This document shows, one piece after another, positions 34,833 to 45,618 of a stretch of DNA of 64,000 nt (position 1 is its first letter; the number at the start of each line of letters is the position of its first letter). This stretch comes from Chondrilla cf. caribensis (lineage: Eukaryota > Porifera > Demospongiae > Chondrillida > Chondrillidae), in NCBI GenBank assembly GCA_964020155.1, contig OZ026546.1, positions 4,787,400-4,851,399 on the forward strand, written 5' to 3'. The notes under the pieces were generated by a model. The model worked only from the letters and a program-made list of their open reading frames with translations, searched no databases and had not been told where the DNA came from. A program made the translations under genes and the position numbers.

Positions 34833-35893
34833 CTGTATACATTATGTTGAATAATGTCAATGACAATGAAATCAATAGAGTACACATGTATAAACAACTT
34901 ACTATGTTTAAGGCAAAGCAGTGTTGGAAAGGGCAACACGTAGATCATTGTTGTACATGATTCACATGTACATACAGTATGTACATACGTAGTCTGTACA
35001 CATGTACATACATACATAAGTGAGTTAGTACACAGCTAGACATGGTCCATAATATATTTTCATACAACAGAAATTTCATGTATTTTACAATTCTACTCTT
35101 GTTTACAAATACAAACAGATGCAAGAACGGTGTACAAATTGTGTACAATGAATGGATCATGAAGTAGTCACTGGTTGCCACCAAGGGAACCTTCATCCCC
35201 AAAATCAATGTACGTACGTACAGAGTATCTACATATGTATGTAGATAAAACATACAGTACATGTTACGTGCATTGATGAGCAATGAACTGGAGTAGTGAT
35301 GTGCGTGACTACAAAGTAGAGAGAATGTAAGGGATAAGGAAAGAATTGGTTTAGGAGCACAACTTTACCAAAGTTGACAGGTAGGTGTATTTCATGTACT
35401 TATGTATGGTACACATCACAGGACACATTGTAATATAACCATGGTGCAATTAGGATTATGTTATGACACATTTGCATCACATTATAACGACATACAAAAG
35501 AATCAATGGGGTTGGAGAAACTACGATTGTTTTACAATTTCACTATGATCAAAGTACAATTAAAGTATGATAAACACTTAATAATAGAAAATTACGGTTC
35601 CACTACAATGGAATTATGATGTAACTATAAACAAATAACAATAACTACAATTTGTGTTACAATACTTTACGATTCCACTACAAATACGCTATGTTACGAC
35701 ATGTCAAATTTTCTGTGACCAGCATCAAATGCACATTAAAGCAGGAGACATTGTTAAAAGGTAGGAGGATTTTCACATCACTTCATTTCCATCAAACCAA
35801 TCCAATTTATATGTACGTGCATATTAAAATATAAAGTGGATGTCACTATTCAAACAATATACTGATAAAGTATAAAATCCACTAACAAATTAT
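34833..35893. repeat. Paralogous AT-rich spacer
   Basis: Homologous to 26364-27421. It holds the minus-strand MKVPLVATSDYF...LYTICTPFLHLFVFVN frame (about 35085-35195) and the degenerate ACTACGAT-rich stretch (35535-35700). It ends exactly at the composite insertion. Confidence 0.4.
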
Positions 35894-36043
35894 TATGTAC
35901 CCCGATGCGTGGGCGTTTTCAATCAACTACAAAAGCGCCGACAGGAGTACATTCGCGATGTACTGGGGTACATTTGTGATGTACCCCAGTTTTTGTAAGT
36001 GGCATTATTTAATCTAACAAGCTTCGGATAGTTACTGAGCGAA

Positions 36044-36416
36044 CGACGAAACTTGCCGAACCCACGAGCCTCGGAATATTTACCGAGCGAACAAGGACGC
36101 TTGCCGAACCCAAAAGCTTCAGAATATTTTCCGAACGAAGAAGGGAAACTTGCCAAACCCACGAACCTTAGAATATCTACCGAACGGATGAGGAAACTTG
36201 CCGAAATCAAGAGCCTTAGAATATCTACAGAACGAACGAACGAACGAAATATGAAACTTGCCAAAACAACGAGCCTTAGAATATCTACAGAACGAACGAA
36301 CGAACGAAATAGGAAACTTGCCAAAACAACGAGCCTAGGAGTATTAACTTTACCGAACGAAAAAGGAAACTTGCTGAAACGAGCCTGAGGATAAAATTTA
36401 CCGAACGAACGACGAT
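36044..36416 (+). repeat. Coding-like tandem repeats (about 48 bp) in module A
   Basis: Seven units of 48, 49, 48, 60, 60, 53 and about 46 bp start CTTGCCGAACCCACGAGCCT. In the plus frame from 36053 to 36388 they encode 16-residue repeats close to LPNPRASEYLPNEEGK, drifting to an Arg/Thr-rich version (NERNxKLAKTTSLRIST). Two units contain extra GAAC-GAAC expansion. Related repeats occur at 61475-61670. Confidence 0.7.
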
Positions 36417-36515
36417 TGCTGCAGTGTTATTAGGCCTTCTTGCTGCTCTTCGTTGAAAACCTCAATCGATAGGCCTACCAGCCCGCGTAAATGAATGGGC
36501 CTACGGGGTACATAC

Positions 36516-36656
36516 TAGTTATACCCCGCTTTCGGTGTGTACTGTGCGGATGCACTAAGTGTTAGGAATAGATTAGCCTCGGGCTGCGCCCTCGGCCAAT
36601 CTATTCCTAACACTTAGTACATCCGCACAGTACACACCGAAAGCGGGGTATAACTA
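36516..36656. repeat. Long hairpin, 59-62 bp stem
   Basis: The stem TAGTTATACCCCGCTTTCGG...ATTCCTAACACTTAGT pairs with its complement across a loop around 36575-36598 (AGCCTCGGGCTGCGCCCTCG). There are only one or two mismatches. The stem ends TACCCC/GGGGTA repeat the module A termini. Confidence 0.9.
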
Positions 36657-36752
36657 CTACATAAACACTATTGCTGGTTTAGGCTACATAATGCCACTAC
36701 TGCTACTACTATCACTGTTGAAATATGTATTATCAGTTGCACCACACAAGAA

Positions 36753-37028
36753 TTAGTCCTCCTGTTTCATTGGACCATAAGCAGGACTATCAGTCATCAT
36801 AATATCTTCATAAGTCTTTTGTCCTTGTTGTAGATTACATAATATGTATGTCTTTGTGTTTGGAAGACAAATTCTTTAGGGTCAAAGTACAACATCCATA
36901 TTTGGTTATGAGGAAAACAGCCACCACACTGATAATGTTTGTCACAACCAGGATGACTGATGGAATAGCACCAGCTAATGCTTCTGGTAGCACTGATGTG
37001 GGCTCATATGTACACGGAGGACAAGAAC
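36753..37028 (-). pseudogene. TM/tail exon, unit 6, frameshifted in the tail
   Basis: The acceptor GTGTGCAG lies right of 37028. It is open through GSCPPCTYEPTSVLPEALAG, AIPSVILVVTNIISVVAVFL and ITKYGCCTLTLKNLSSKHKD. A 4-bp insertion (ACATACAT) then ends the frame at IHIM-stop. The out-of-frame remainder still encodes TYEDIMMTDSPAYGPMKQED. It has no TM deletion, so it branches before the 20/27/59 kb group. Confidence 0.75.
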
Positions 37029-37086
37029 CTGCACACAGCATGATGCATATACAGCACAGTAAATCACATGTATGTACGTATATACA

Positions 37087-37715
37087 GTACATGCCAAAGA
37101 CTATGTACACATTTCCGCGTATGCCTGCAGAATGCATTTTACAGCTTTATGCGGAAGTTGTTACAGGTGGCCGCGGAAGTCATTACGGGTGTCTGCTGAT
37201 ATCAGCGCGTACGAGTATGATTGAGAAAACTTTCATTCAGACAACAAGCTAAGATATTGATAATAAGTCTTAATATTGTACACGAACAGAAGGTAAAATA
37301 AGAAATGCGTTAAACGTAGATAAAAACATATTTATTAAAAAGGCTGTTTTGCTCTAATCTTGCGGCAAACTTCATCCATTAATCCATCCGCTCAATTAAT
37401 GATAACGTGTGATATCATAAACTTCTGGATTCCAGTATCTCTAGAAATATTAGGGAGATTTCCTACACCCTGTAATACACTGTTCGTCGCGGAAGGTAGT
37501 AGATTTTCGATCTCGTGTTTCGATCTCTCCCCTTTAATGTTTACTTACGTACGTACGTACGCAAACTAACATACGTACGTACAATATACGAAAATTATCC
37601 GCGGAAAATATGTCCGCATACTTTACCGCGGACTCGTGCGGACAAATAACGCGGATAATCCGCAATTGGAAGCAACGATTTTCGCGGAAATGCGTACATA
37701 GTCTTTGGCATGTAC
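37087..37715. mobile_element. MITE family 6 with 30-bp TIRs and GTAC duplication
   Basis: Ends ATGCCAAAGACTATGTACAC (from 37091) and the complement (to 37711) match over about 29 bp. GTAC flanks both sides (37087-37090 and 37712-37715). The paralogous locus at 27735-27765 lacks it. The interior is AT-rich with subterminal CCGCGGA motifs (37172-37180, 37590-37640). About 621 bp, no product recognised. Confidence 0.8.
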
Positions 37716-38401
37716 CGTATGTACATTGCCTGCAAGTGCATACGATACTAATACATAACACAGGGTTTCATCAAAGGGCTTCAACGCATAGTGCTCCAAT
37801 ATCTTTGGGACTACGGTTAATTTATGGAACTTCTTATTAATTATGTATAGATACATGGGATTTTGGCCTTTCTTTGACATATTTCAGAACCCAAAGTACC
37901 ATAGACGATTACAGAATGGTGTATAAAGGTTAGAGATAAAATTGTTCACGAATTATAGCTGTGCACTATGTATTAGAGGAAACCCTGCGTTGTGTATTAG
38001 TATCATACTCTAATTTGTTGCAGAAGATCTAGTGGGTGCCAGATTAAACACACAGTTTGTCACCTAAGGTGCAAAAAACTTCTGAGGCCTTGTGAGGAGA
38101 GTAGTAACCACTTGAGCATTTGCTGATCAGATTCAGTCCAGCTATTAACTCCACTCAGAACTGTACAAATTCATTCTGGAATATTTTGGGTGAATTTGGC
38201 AGCTTGACATAAAATGCTGGGCTAGATAATCTACAACATACACAGTACATTTACATACGTAATATGCATATACGTACGTACGTACGTATATGTACATACA
38301 ATACTTATGTAAGCAAGCAACTATTCTTAAAGACACAAGCACAGACATTAACATAGAGCAATGACACTTGTTAAGATTAATATTATGAGGCACACACTCA
38401 C

Positions 38402-38680
38402 TAGGAGTTTCAGCAGTAGAGTTGGTACCAGTACATCCAGCAGCACTTCCACAGCTGTTACTTTGAATAACTGTGAAATTATACTCTATAAGAGGATCTA
38501 GACCACCAATAACACATGGACTAGTACAGTCTGTACTATTCCCACAGCTTGGTGATGATGTAGGACAGTAGGTGACTGTAGTGGATGTGACTGGAGGAGT
38601 ATCAGGAAGTTGTTGCCATGTAAGAGCAAATACACCAGCACCGACATAAACCACCACAACTGAATGGCATGAAGGAACAC
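38402..38680 (-). CDS. Cysteine-rich FN3 exon, unit 6 (GVFALTW subtype, intact)
   Basis: This is 279 bp with acceptor ATTCCAG and donor CTA|GTGAGT. It reads VPSCHSVVVVYVGAGVFALT, WQQLPDTPPVTSTTVTYCPT, SSPSCGNSTDCTSPCVIGGL, DPLIEYNFTVIQSNSCGSAA, GCTGTNSTAETP. Trp and Gln are intact where the 21, 29 and 61 kb copies have a stop. It would join the TM exon at 37028 in phase, but that exon is frameshifted. Confidence 0.75.
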
Positions 38681-38924
38681 CTGGAATGTTATACACACAT
38701 AATATCATCACTATTAGGCATACTGCATCAAACCATATGGCATATTACAGTGAAAAAGTTCACATATTGTGTACATTGTATGGCTACATGTATGTTTTAA
38801 GTATGGATACATGTGTCATTGTCATTGTCGTGTGGCATTATTATACCAGAGATACGATATACGTATACAATTACATACATACGTACAATGGCTAGACAAG
38901 TACGTAATTCTCTGATTTGAAGGT

Positions 38925-39003
38925 TGTTGCCAGGTGACATTTACTCCATTAGCACCACCATAACAACCACATTTGACAGACATGAAGGTATTGTAGTATC
39001 TAA
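38925..39003 (-). pseudogene. Half FN3 exon, unit 6
   Basis: The minus strand reads YGGANGVNVTWQQPSNQRIT then leaves FN3 homology. The region coding for NVVVY is out of frame through a missing base. It is identical in layout to 50030-50110. Confidence 0.5.
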
Positions 39004-39157
39004 AGAATAGTACATTGTACACAATTATGAATGTGTGTGCGAATGCAATGAACACAGGGAACAAAAAAGTAAAAGTGTCCATACATCAGTGCTAGTGCAA
39101 AGGTCAATGATGTGTGCATGGGAAACAGCACAGTTCACCAGGCAGGTTTCATTGTTA

Positions 39158-39501
39158 CGGTGATGTACTACAACAACAGCTAGACAACCAACAGCAGCAG
39201 CAGAAGATGAGCCAGGCCCACTGTCAGATGTATGGTGTGAACTATGTGGTAGATCTTTCAGGAGGGAGTCTAACAAGAAGAGACACAAATGCTTATTAGA
39301 GTGATCAAAACCAATCCAAGAACAACATGGAGCAGTGCAGTGCGCAGAGTGCCAGCGGTGGTTTTACAGTAAAGGAGGGCTAGCTGTCCACAGATGTCAC
39401 ACCTGAGGCCGTTGCCCGCCAAACAGCTAATCTATCTTCATCCCTCTTTTCTGGGGGTAGCGTGGCCTTTATAGGCAGCAAAGCGATAGGATAGGATAGG
39501 A

Positions 39502-39505
<4 letters not shown>
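39158..39505 (+). mobile_element. 5'-truncated LINE 3' end, copy 1
   Basis: From ACGGTGATG at 39157-39165 the sequence leaves host homology. It encodes a Gln-rich stretch, then (one base shifted here) a zinc-finger pair: WCELCGRSFRRESNKKRHKC-like, and after a stop CAECQRWFYSKGGLAVHRC. Paired CxxC...HxC fingers of this type end some non-LTR reverse transcriptases. A 3' untranslated stretch and an (ATAGG)n tail follow. About 0.8 kb of host sequence present in other units is missing. The copy at 50267-50613 has the same junctions. Confidence 0.6.
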
Positions 39506-39545
<40 letters not shown>

Positions 39546-39558
39546 TGTGTGTGTGTGT
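39506..39558. repeat. (TG)n microsatellite
   Basis: A TG tract joined directly to the LINE (ATAGG)n tail on the left and to GACAGGTGAAGTACTGG (FN3 remnant) on the right. Confidence 0.95.
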
Positions 39559-39640
39559 GACAGGTGAAGTACTGGGATGCTGTTGCCAGGTAACAGCCAA
39601 ACCAATGGTGTATAACAACAACACTACATAAGGTTTATGT
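39559..39640 (-). pseudogene. FN3 exon fragment, unit 6
   Basis: The minus strand reads TIGLAVTWQQHPSTSPVT, then enters the (CA)n tract. The second half of the exon was lost with the LINE insertion. Confidence 0.5.
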
Positions 39641-39739
39641 TATGGCAAACTTGTTAGGGTCAACTGAAACCAAAACAATGTTGAAAAGTGAAACTACAGA
39701 AATACAGCACATAACTGTAACTTGTATGACTTGCTACTA

Positions 39740-39965
39740 GTTGTTAGGGACGTCCTAATTCACAGAGTACATAATAGTAGAATTATATGGAGCAACTCCA
39801 GAGAGTGAATTAAGTAATTATGATACACACACATCACTGAAGACCATTTTACTTTTTACCCTCTGAAGTGCATACTGTACACATTCCACTCTTCTGTATT
39901 CCAAGTATGATCTGTGCACTTGACATGTGTGCTTATATTACAGAGGCACAACAGACTTTTGAAAT
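39740..39965 (-). CDS. Conserved peptide block, unit 6 copy
   Basis: The minus strand encodes SGVAPYNSTIMYSVN and flanking residues (39745-39815), and an upstream SYLEYRRVE-like part near 39895. Exon status is uncertain. Confidence 0.3.
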
Positions 39966-40075
39966 GACAAATAATGTACACATACATGTACAAACTGGGT
40001 GACAGCTTTCTCAGTAATATACTGTACATGTAATGTACTCTACTCTTACTGGAGTATGTACAGTGTGTATTCTAC

Positions 40076-40198
40076 CTTCATTGTAAGGTGAGGTTTTGCC
40101 AATGCTACTACAATAATAGGAGATACTGTGACAACAAACCACAAGAGAACAGGTGTGAAATTTGTAATGATATTCATGTCTTCATTAATAATATTCAT
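40076..40198 (-). CDS. Signal-peptide exon, unit 6
   Basis: ATG at 40198, donor AAG|GTAGAA left of 40076. It reads MNIINEDMNIITNFTPVLLW, FVVTVSPIIVVALAKPHLTM, K. Open. With the intact FN3 at 38402-38680 this unit has a good start and one good domain, but a frameshifted tail. Confidence 0.55.
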
Positions 40199-42401
40199 TA
40201 CAAAGTTATGTAAACAGGTGTCAGTCCCCTATCATGCAACAACACACCAGACCACACCCTCAGTTGTTGTCTGAGGCTGGAACTCAGGGAACAGGTCTAA
40301 CTCAACAAGACTATAATTACATACAACTTGATTTATTACTTGAGTATACACTTGTGGTTGTGTGTCACTTACTACACAACTGGGCTTCATCCCACTGAGC
40401 AACAGTTGAGGACCAAGTGTCACACCAAGAACCACCAAACAACAAATCACAGATCAACAATAAGGAGGTGAAACTGACTTTGTTAATGAGATTACCCTGC
40501 ACATACAATACATACACACATATGCACGTATCACATATGTACATATGCATGTATATACTGTACGTATATATACGTATACATGTACAGCACATACACTGTA
40601 CACTGAAGAGCATGAAATAGAAAAGTGATTTGTGTGTCATTCAAACTCAATGTCCAACATATATCATTTACACATGGTATTTACTATGAACTGCTAAAGA
40701 AGTGAGACAGCAACCTGTCCTTCAATAGTTCAAAACTGCCTTCATTAATGAGATTACCCTGTATATACAATACATACAAATGCAGATATGCATGTATCAC
40801 GTACGCAAATACGTATGTATGCATATATACACGTACACACATATGCATGTATCATGTATGTACATATGTAAGAATATACGTATACACATATATACATATG
40901 TACAGCATATACATTGTATACTAAAGAGCAATGTAATAGAATAGTGATTAGTGTGTTATTCAAACTCAACCCCCAAAACACGTATTTACGTAATATATAT
41001 GGTATTCGTTATGTATTTCTGAAGAAGTGAGACAGCAATCTGTACTTCAATGGTTAAATTCCAGACAGTGGAGCATCAATCGATCTCCACTGAGTGTACC
41101 ACACTACCATTACATAGGACTGAATACTCAATGGACTACATGATCTTTTGATAGCTCAGGACCTCACATCTCACCACATGATTGGTACTGGTGAGGAATA
41201 CACATCAGTACTTGACCTCACATACATATTATTGCACATAATGTACTTGTGTACTCACATGTGGTATGTAGGTACACCGAGATAACTGTTACCGTAGATA
41301 CGTAGGTATGTATCTATCACACAAACATGATTGGACCTCAATTGGTACTTACTTAGTAATGCTAGGACTTCATGTACTTATGTATGTTATATGTGAAATA
41401 TGCCATAAGGTCATAGTAGCTACTACAGGGGGACACATACATACGTACATTCATACATATATACAGGCCTAAACGTATAGTTTGATGGTTATTTTCCACA
41501 CATTAAAGTAACAAGAAGTCCATCTTAGATGATATTTACTATACACACTAAACACAGTGAAGATGAAGAAGTGAAATATTACCAAAACTCAAAGTCATCT
41601 CTGTGACATTGGGTACACACTCAGAAACAACAGGTCAAATTTATCATTCTACAGGCTTCAAGTCATAAACCATACTTAATGTACACAAGGTCATCTCTGA
41701 ACACATTAGTGCAATGTCATGAACTATTAGTTAAGTACGTACTAAAGCTGAGAAGCTGTTCAGGAAACAGGTAACTATTTGTGAAGGTGGTTGTATGTCA
41801 ATTAGCTACACAATTTGTTCCTTCTACTATAATGTACATACACGTGTAATTTATTAAACTTTACTCAGTGCATTCGTATAACACACAGAATTCCTACATT
41901 TGTTTCAGACCCACATCACTGCCTCGTGAAAAAGGCATCGACTGATTTCACTCATAGAACATTGGTAGAATATAAGCTACATATTCTATACTCCTTGGTT
42001 ATAAATAAATGTACACAAATCATTACTCTGAATGACAACACACAGTGAGGGTTTGGTTTATTGGAGAACACTCTCAGGGTGACATATCTAAAGCATGTGT
42101 TGTATGGGGTGTGTTTCTTTTAATGATTATTATGATACTGTGACCGCTGTTGCCTCCCCTGTGGGAAATATCATTCAGTCAAAGAATACAGGAGTTTACT
42201 GAAACTGACAGGATATCTAAAAATAACATCTCCTTATTTGGAAATGGTATGTGTACCAATCCAAGCAAACCCTGCTGAGACTAATGAGGGAAACCCTATA
42301 GTGAGAGCTTTGATTGGTCAGGCTCTAGTCGAATGTATGGATTACCCATAGTGAACACAGCGGTTATGGAGTGGGCTTGAGTTGTAGAACGTGAAACACA
42401 C

Positions 42402-42402
42402 A

Positions 42403-42466
<64 letters not shown>
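42402..42466. repeat. (AC)n microsatellite
   Basis: An AC tract interrupted by ACACCACAC near its left end. Confidence 0.95.
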
Positions 42467-42469
<3 letters not shown>

Positions 42470-43358
42470 TGTAACACAAATCATTGTAGGCTGTAACATC
42501 ACACACTGCTGGCTTTAGCTATAGCACTTGACTAGCACTAATTACCACACATGCACAATGCATACACATGTACATATACAGCCATATGACATGATTGCAG
42601 CTGAGGTATTACAGGATGTCCCATCACACACTGCTACCATAATGAAGGAGAATTGACACGCATAAGTATATGACTAAACCAGTAACAGTATGATATGTAC
42701 GTATATATGTATGAAGCTGTACACAGCATTGTTATGGCCATTCATGCATGCATGCACACACAGACACACGTGTACTGTACTGTAAATTAGCAGGGCTTTC
42801 TTCAGAGACAAGAGGAGTGTAGGCCATGGGCAAGAGAGGGCATTTGTCCACACTTGAGAAAACTTTGTTAGAATTTTGATCTCGTGAAATGATAGTTACA
42901 ACATTACTCATGACGACCCTTCCTTCATTCAAGAACCATTTACTTATGTACATACTTTATCCCACTTGCCCACTTGACTGAATGAACCCCTGGTTAGTAA
43001 CCCTGGAAGCTGTATGCAATGTAACACTGATAACCTACGTACCTATCTGAATGGAAGAGTAAAATACAAACAAAAAATCAGTTCCTCTTCAAAGTATAGA
43101 CATCACATACCACTCACCAAATAACAGAATGCTAAGTATGATGTAGTGAATTCTCCATAGACATACATACATATGGTTATAGGTAGAACTCAAAAGATGA
43201 GGTAACACTACAAGGAGGCCTGTTCACATTGTGTACCTATGTACATACATGTGTAACTCATCATACAATTTTGGAATTCATCTAAGAAGCTATGATGGAT
43301 AGCTTCCAATTAGGTGTAGAATGTGCATATATGGATCCACATACGTACGTACTCACAC

Positions 43359-43663
43359 GTAACAACTAAAGTACCTCTCGAGAAGCTGTAGCGGATATAC
43401 ATACACCTTTGCCTGATTGATACTGAGGGCAAAGCCCAAGGTGTCAATTAGGCAAAGGTGTCTGTATCCACTACAGCTTCTCGAGAGGTACTTTAGTTAT
43501 TATGTGGTATGTTGAGCAATGATTAGTAGACGTGTGAATAGGAAATAACCAATTATCCACAATGCAACATCAAATGAAGTGTGCGTACATCAGGGAAGTG
43601 TGCACACATCACAAATGTGTGCAATGCTTTTCCTTTGAAGTCGCCCACGCAACATACCACATA
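43359..43663. mobile_element. Composite hairpin/inverted-repeat insertion, copy 3 (divergent)
   Basis: A hairpin at 43364-43498 (stem AACTAAAGTACCTCTCGAGA... about 55 bp with a few mismatches, loop around 43425-43440) is followed by TTA and a module with 14-bp ends TATGTGGTATGTTG (43501) and CAACATACCACATA (to 43663). The paralogous empty site at 57598-57630 (ACACACATATGTACAATATT) lacks both. Module sequences differ from those at 36 and 61 kb, but the order and the TAACTA/TAGTTA and TATGT/ACATA boundaries are kept. Confidence 0.75.
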
Positions 43664-44311
43664 TGTACAATACATCATATCAGAGTCACGTTTGAATAAA
43701 TTCATCTATTACATGTGGATAGAGCAGAAGTTGTGTTTACACTATGAAACAGTGATCAAGAAAAGGATTGAATGTCTTGACAAGGGGTGGAAGAACATTG
43801 TTTTACGTATTTTGCCTACATGTTGTTACTGTCAGATGATGTGCTTAGGATGAGTAAGACAGCTGTACTTGGTGAAACTACAGCAGTACATCCTACAGGA
43901 TATGTACATATGTACAACCTAACAAATAAGAGCAAGTGAGAATGGGTCTACTAAACTACGATTTAGTCACAATTAAGATCATTTCAGACATAATACACAA
44001 ACTGGTGGTCTTGATTTAAGGTATATGAGTATTACACATATGTACATACGTAATAAATACCCAATAAATAATTACTGGGCTTGTATATACACGCATTACA
44101 TGCTCTACACGGTGGTGCAGCTTGTTTACTTCCATTTCCAATCCAGTACCTAGGGTGTTAGTCACATGACACATGTCATATAAATGTAACCAGAAACAAT
44201 CACAAATACTAAAGGTAACTTTACTCAACACATTTGTATAACACACACAGAATTGCACGTTTCAGACCCACATCTCTGCCTCGTGCAAGAGACATCGATG
44301 GATATCACTTA

Positions 44312-44784
44312 TACAGTGAATATTCGTTAATCCGCCACAATTGGTTCAGGCGAAATTTTAGCGGATTAATGATATGGCGGATTATACTGATCTTCTTCAA
44401 GATGTCTCCTACCATTTGTCGCGCAATTTGTACGTTCCGCATCTTCGAGAAACGGTCTGGGAGTATGTCTTTACGTTGTCGTCGGATGCCTCTTTCTGCA
44501 ATCGGAAATCTACTTCTTCTGCTTCATTGTCAAGTCAATTTTAAAACGCTTTGCTGCTATTTTGCTCTACACTTAGGCAACTTCTTAAAAATTGGCAGAT
44601 TATCTGTAACTGAAGTCCATACAAAAGTTCAAATTGGTACACAGAAGAATGGCGGATGGCGGAATTGCGAGATGGCGGATTACTTGTATAGAGTATCCAT
44701 ACAAGAGAATTCGTTTCATAATAATATGGCGGCTAAAACGGTTTGGCGGAATAACTGGGGGTGGATTAACGAATATTCACTGTA
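44312..44784. mobile_element. MITE family 3, pogo/Tigger-like ends
   Basis: Ends TA-CAGTGAATATTCGTTAATCC and complement to 44784 flank 473 bp. Subterminal GCGGATTA/ATGGCGG motifs repeat. CAGT...TCG-TAATCCG termini with TA duplication are typical of pogo/Tigger elements (Tc1/mariner superfamily). The paralogous site at 55067-55083 lacks it. No transposase is encoded. Confidence 0.75.
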
Positions 44785-45186
44785 GTACATTTGTAGAAAG
44801 GGTATATGAGCTATTTATTCTATATTTCTTGGTTATAAATAAATGTACACAATCATTATTTTGAATGACAACACACAGTGAGGGTTTGGTTTATTGGAGA
44901 ACACTCTCAGGGTGACATATCTAAAGCATGCCCAGTTGTACAGGGTGTGCAGCCTCTCCTGTGGGAACTCCCATTCAGTCCAAGTTTACAAAACTAACAG
45001 GATATCTAAAAATAACATCTCCTTATTTGGATATGATATGAATACCTATCCAAGCAAACCCTGCTGAGACTAATGAGGGAAACCCTATAGTGAGAGCTTT
45101 GATTGGTCAGGCGCTCATCGAATGTATGGATTGATGATGGATCAATAGTCAACACAGCAGTTATGGAGTGGGTTTGAGTTGTAGAA

Positions 45187-45293
<107 letters not shown>

Positions 45294-45560
45294 GTGTAAC
45301 ACAAATCATGATTGTAGTTAAAGACATTGTAGGATGTAACATCACACACTGCTGACCTTAGCTGTAGCACTTGACTAGCACTAATTACCACACATGCACA
45401 ATGCAAATTATGTACATACATATATAGCCATATGAACTGATTGTAGCTGAGGTGTTACAGGATGCCACATCACACACTGCTACCATAATGAAGGAGAATT
45501 GACATGCATATGTATATGACTAAACCAGTAACAGTATGTATAGGTAACCATTCATGCATG

Positions 45561-45562
<2 letters not shown>

Positions 45563-45617
<55 letters not shown>
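45563..45617. repeat. (AC)n microsatellite at a second locus
   Basis: It follows CATTCATGCATGCACGC. The sister locus at 57020-57040 has only a few repeats, and the locus at 42745-42760 is also short. Confidence 0.95.

Positions 45618-45618
<1 letters not shown>

Larger units (their letters stand above)
35894..36663. mobile_element. Composite hairpin/inverted-repeat insertion, copy 1
   Basis: The empty site at 27318-27350 (CTAACAAATTATTATAAACA) is split here. The insertion is about 768 bp with at most a 2-3 bp target duplication (AT). Module A (35894-36514) has ends TATGTACCCCG/CGGGGTACATA and inner GTACTGGGGTACA repeats. It abuts a long hairpin (36516-36656) ending TAACTACTACATA. The same two-module layout is seen at 61203-61934 and, with different sequence, at 43359-43663. 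No transposase is present. Confidence 0.75.

Noticed and set aside
35085..35195. Signal-peptide exon for the DCDR gene (LYTICTPFLHLFVFVN)
   Set aside because: The hydrophobic stretch is weakly conserved and no convincing donor or phase match to the DCDR exon was found.
44234..44785. 183-residue plus-strand reading frame
   Set aside because: It coincides with the pogo-like MITE 44312-44784, shows no transposase motif and is absent from paralogous sites.
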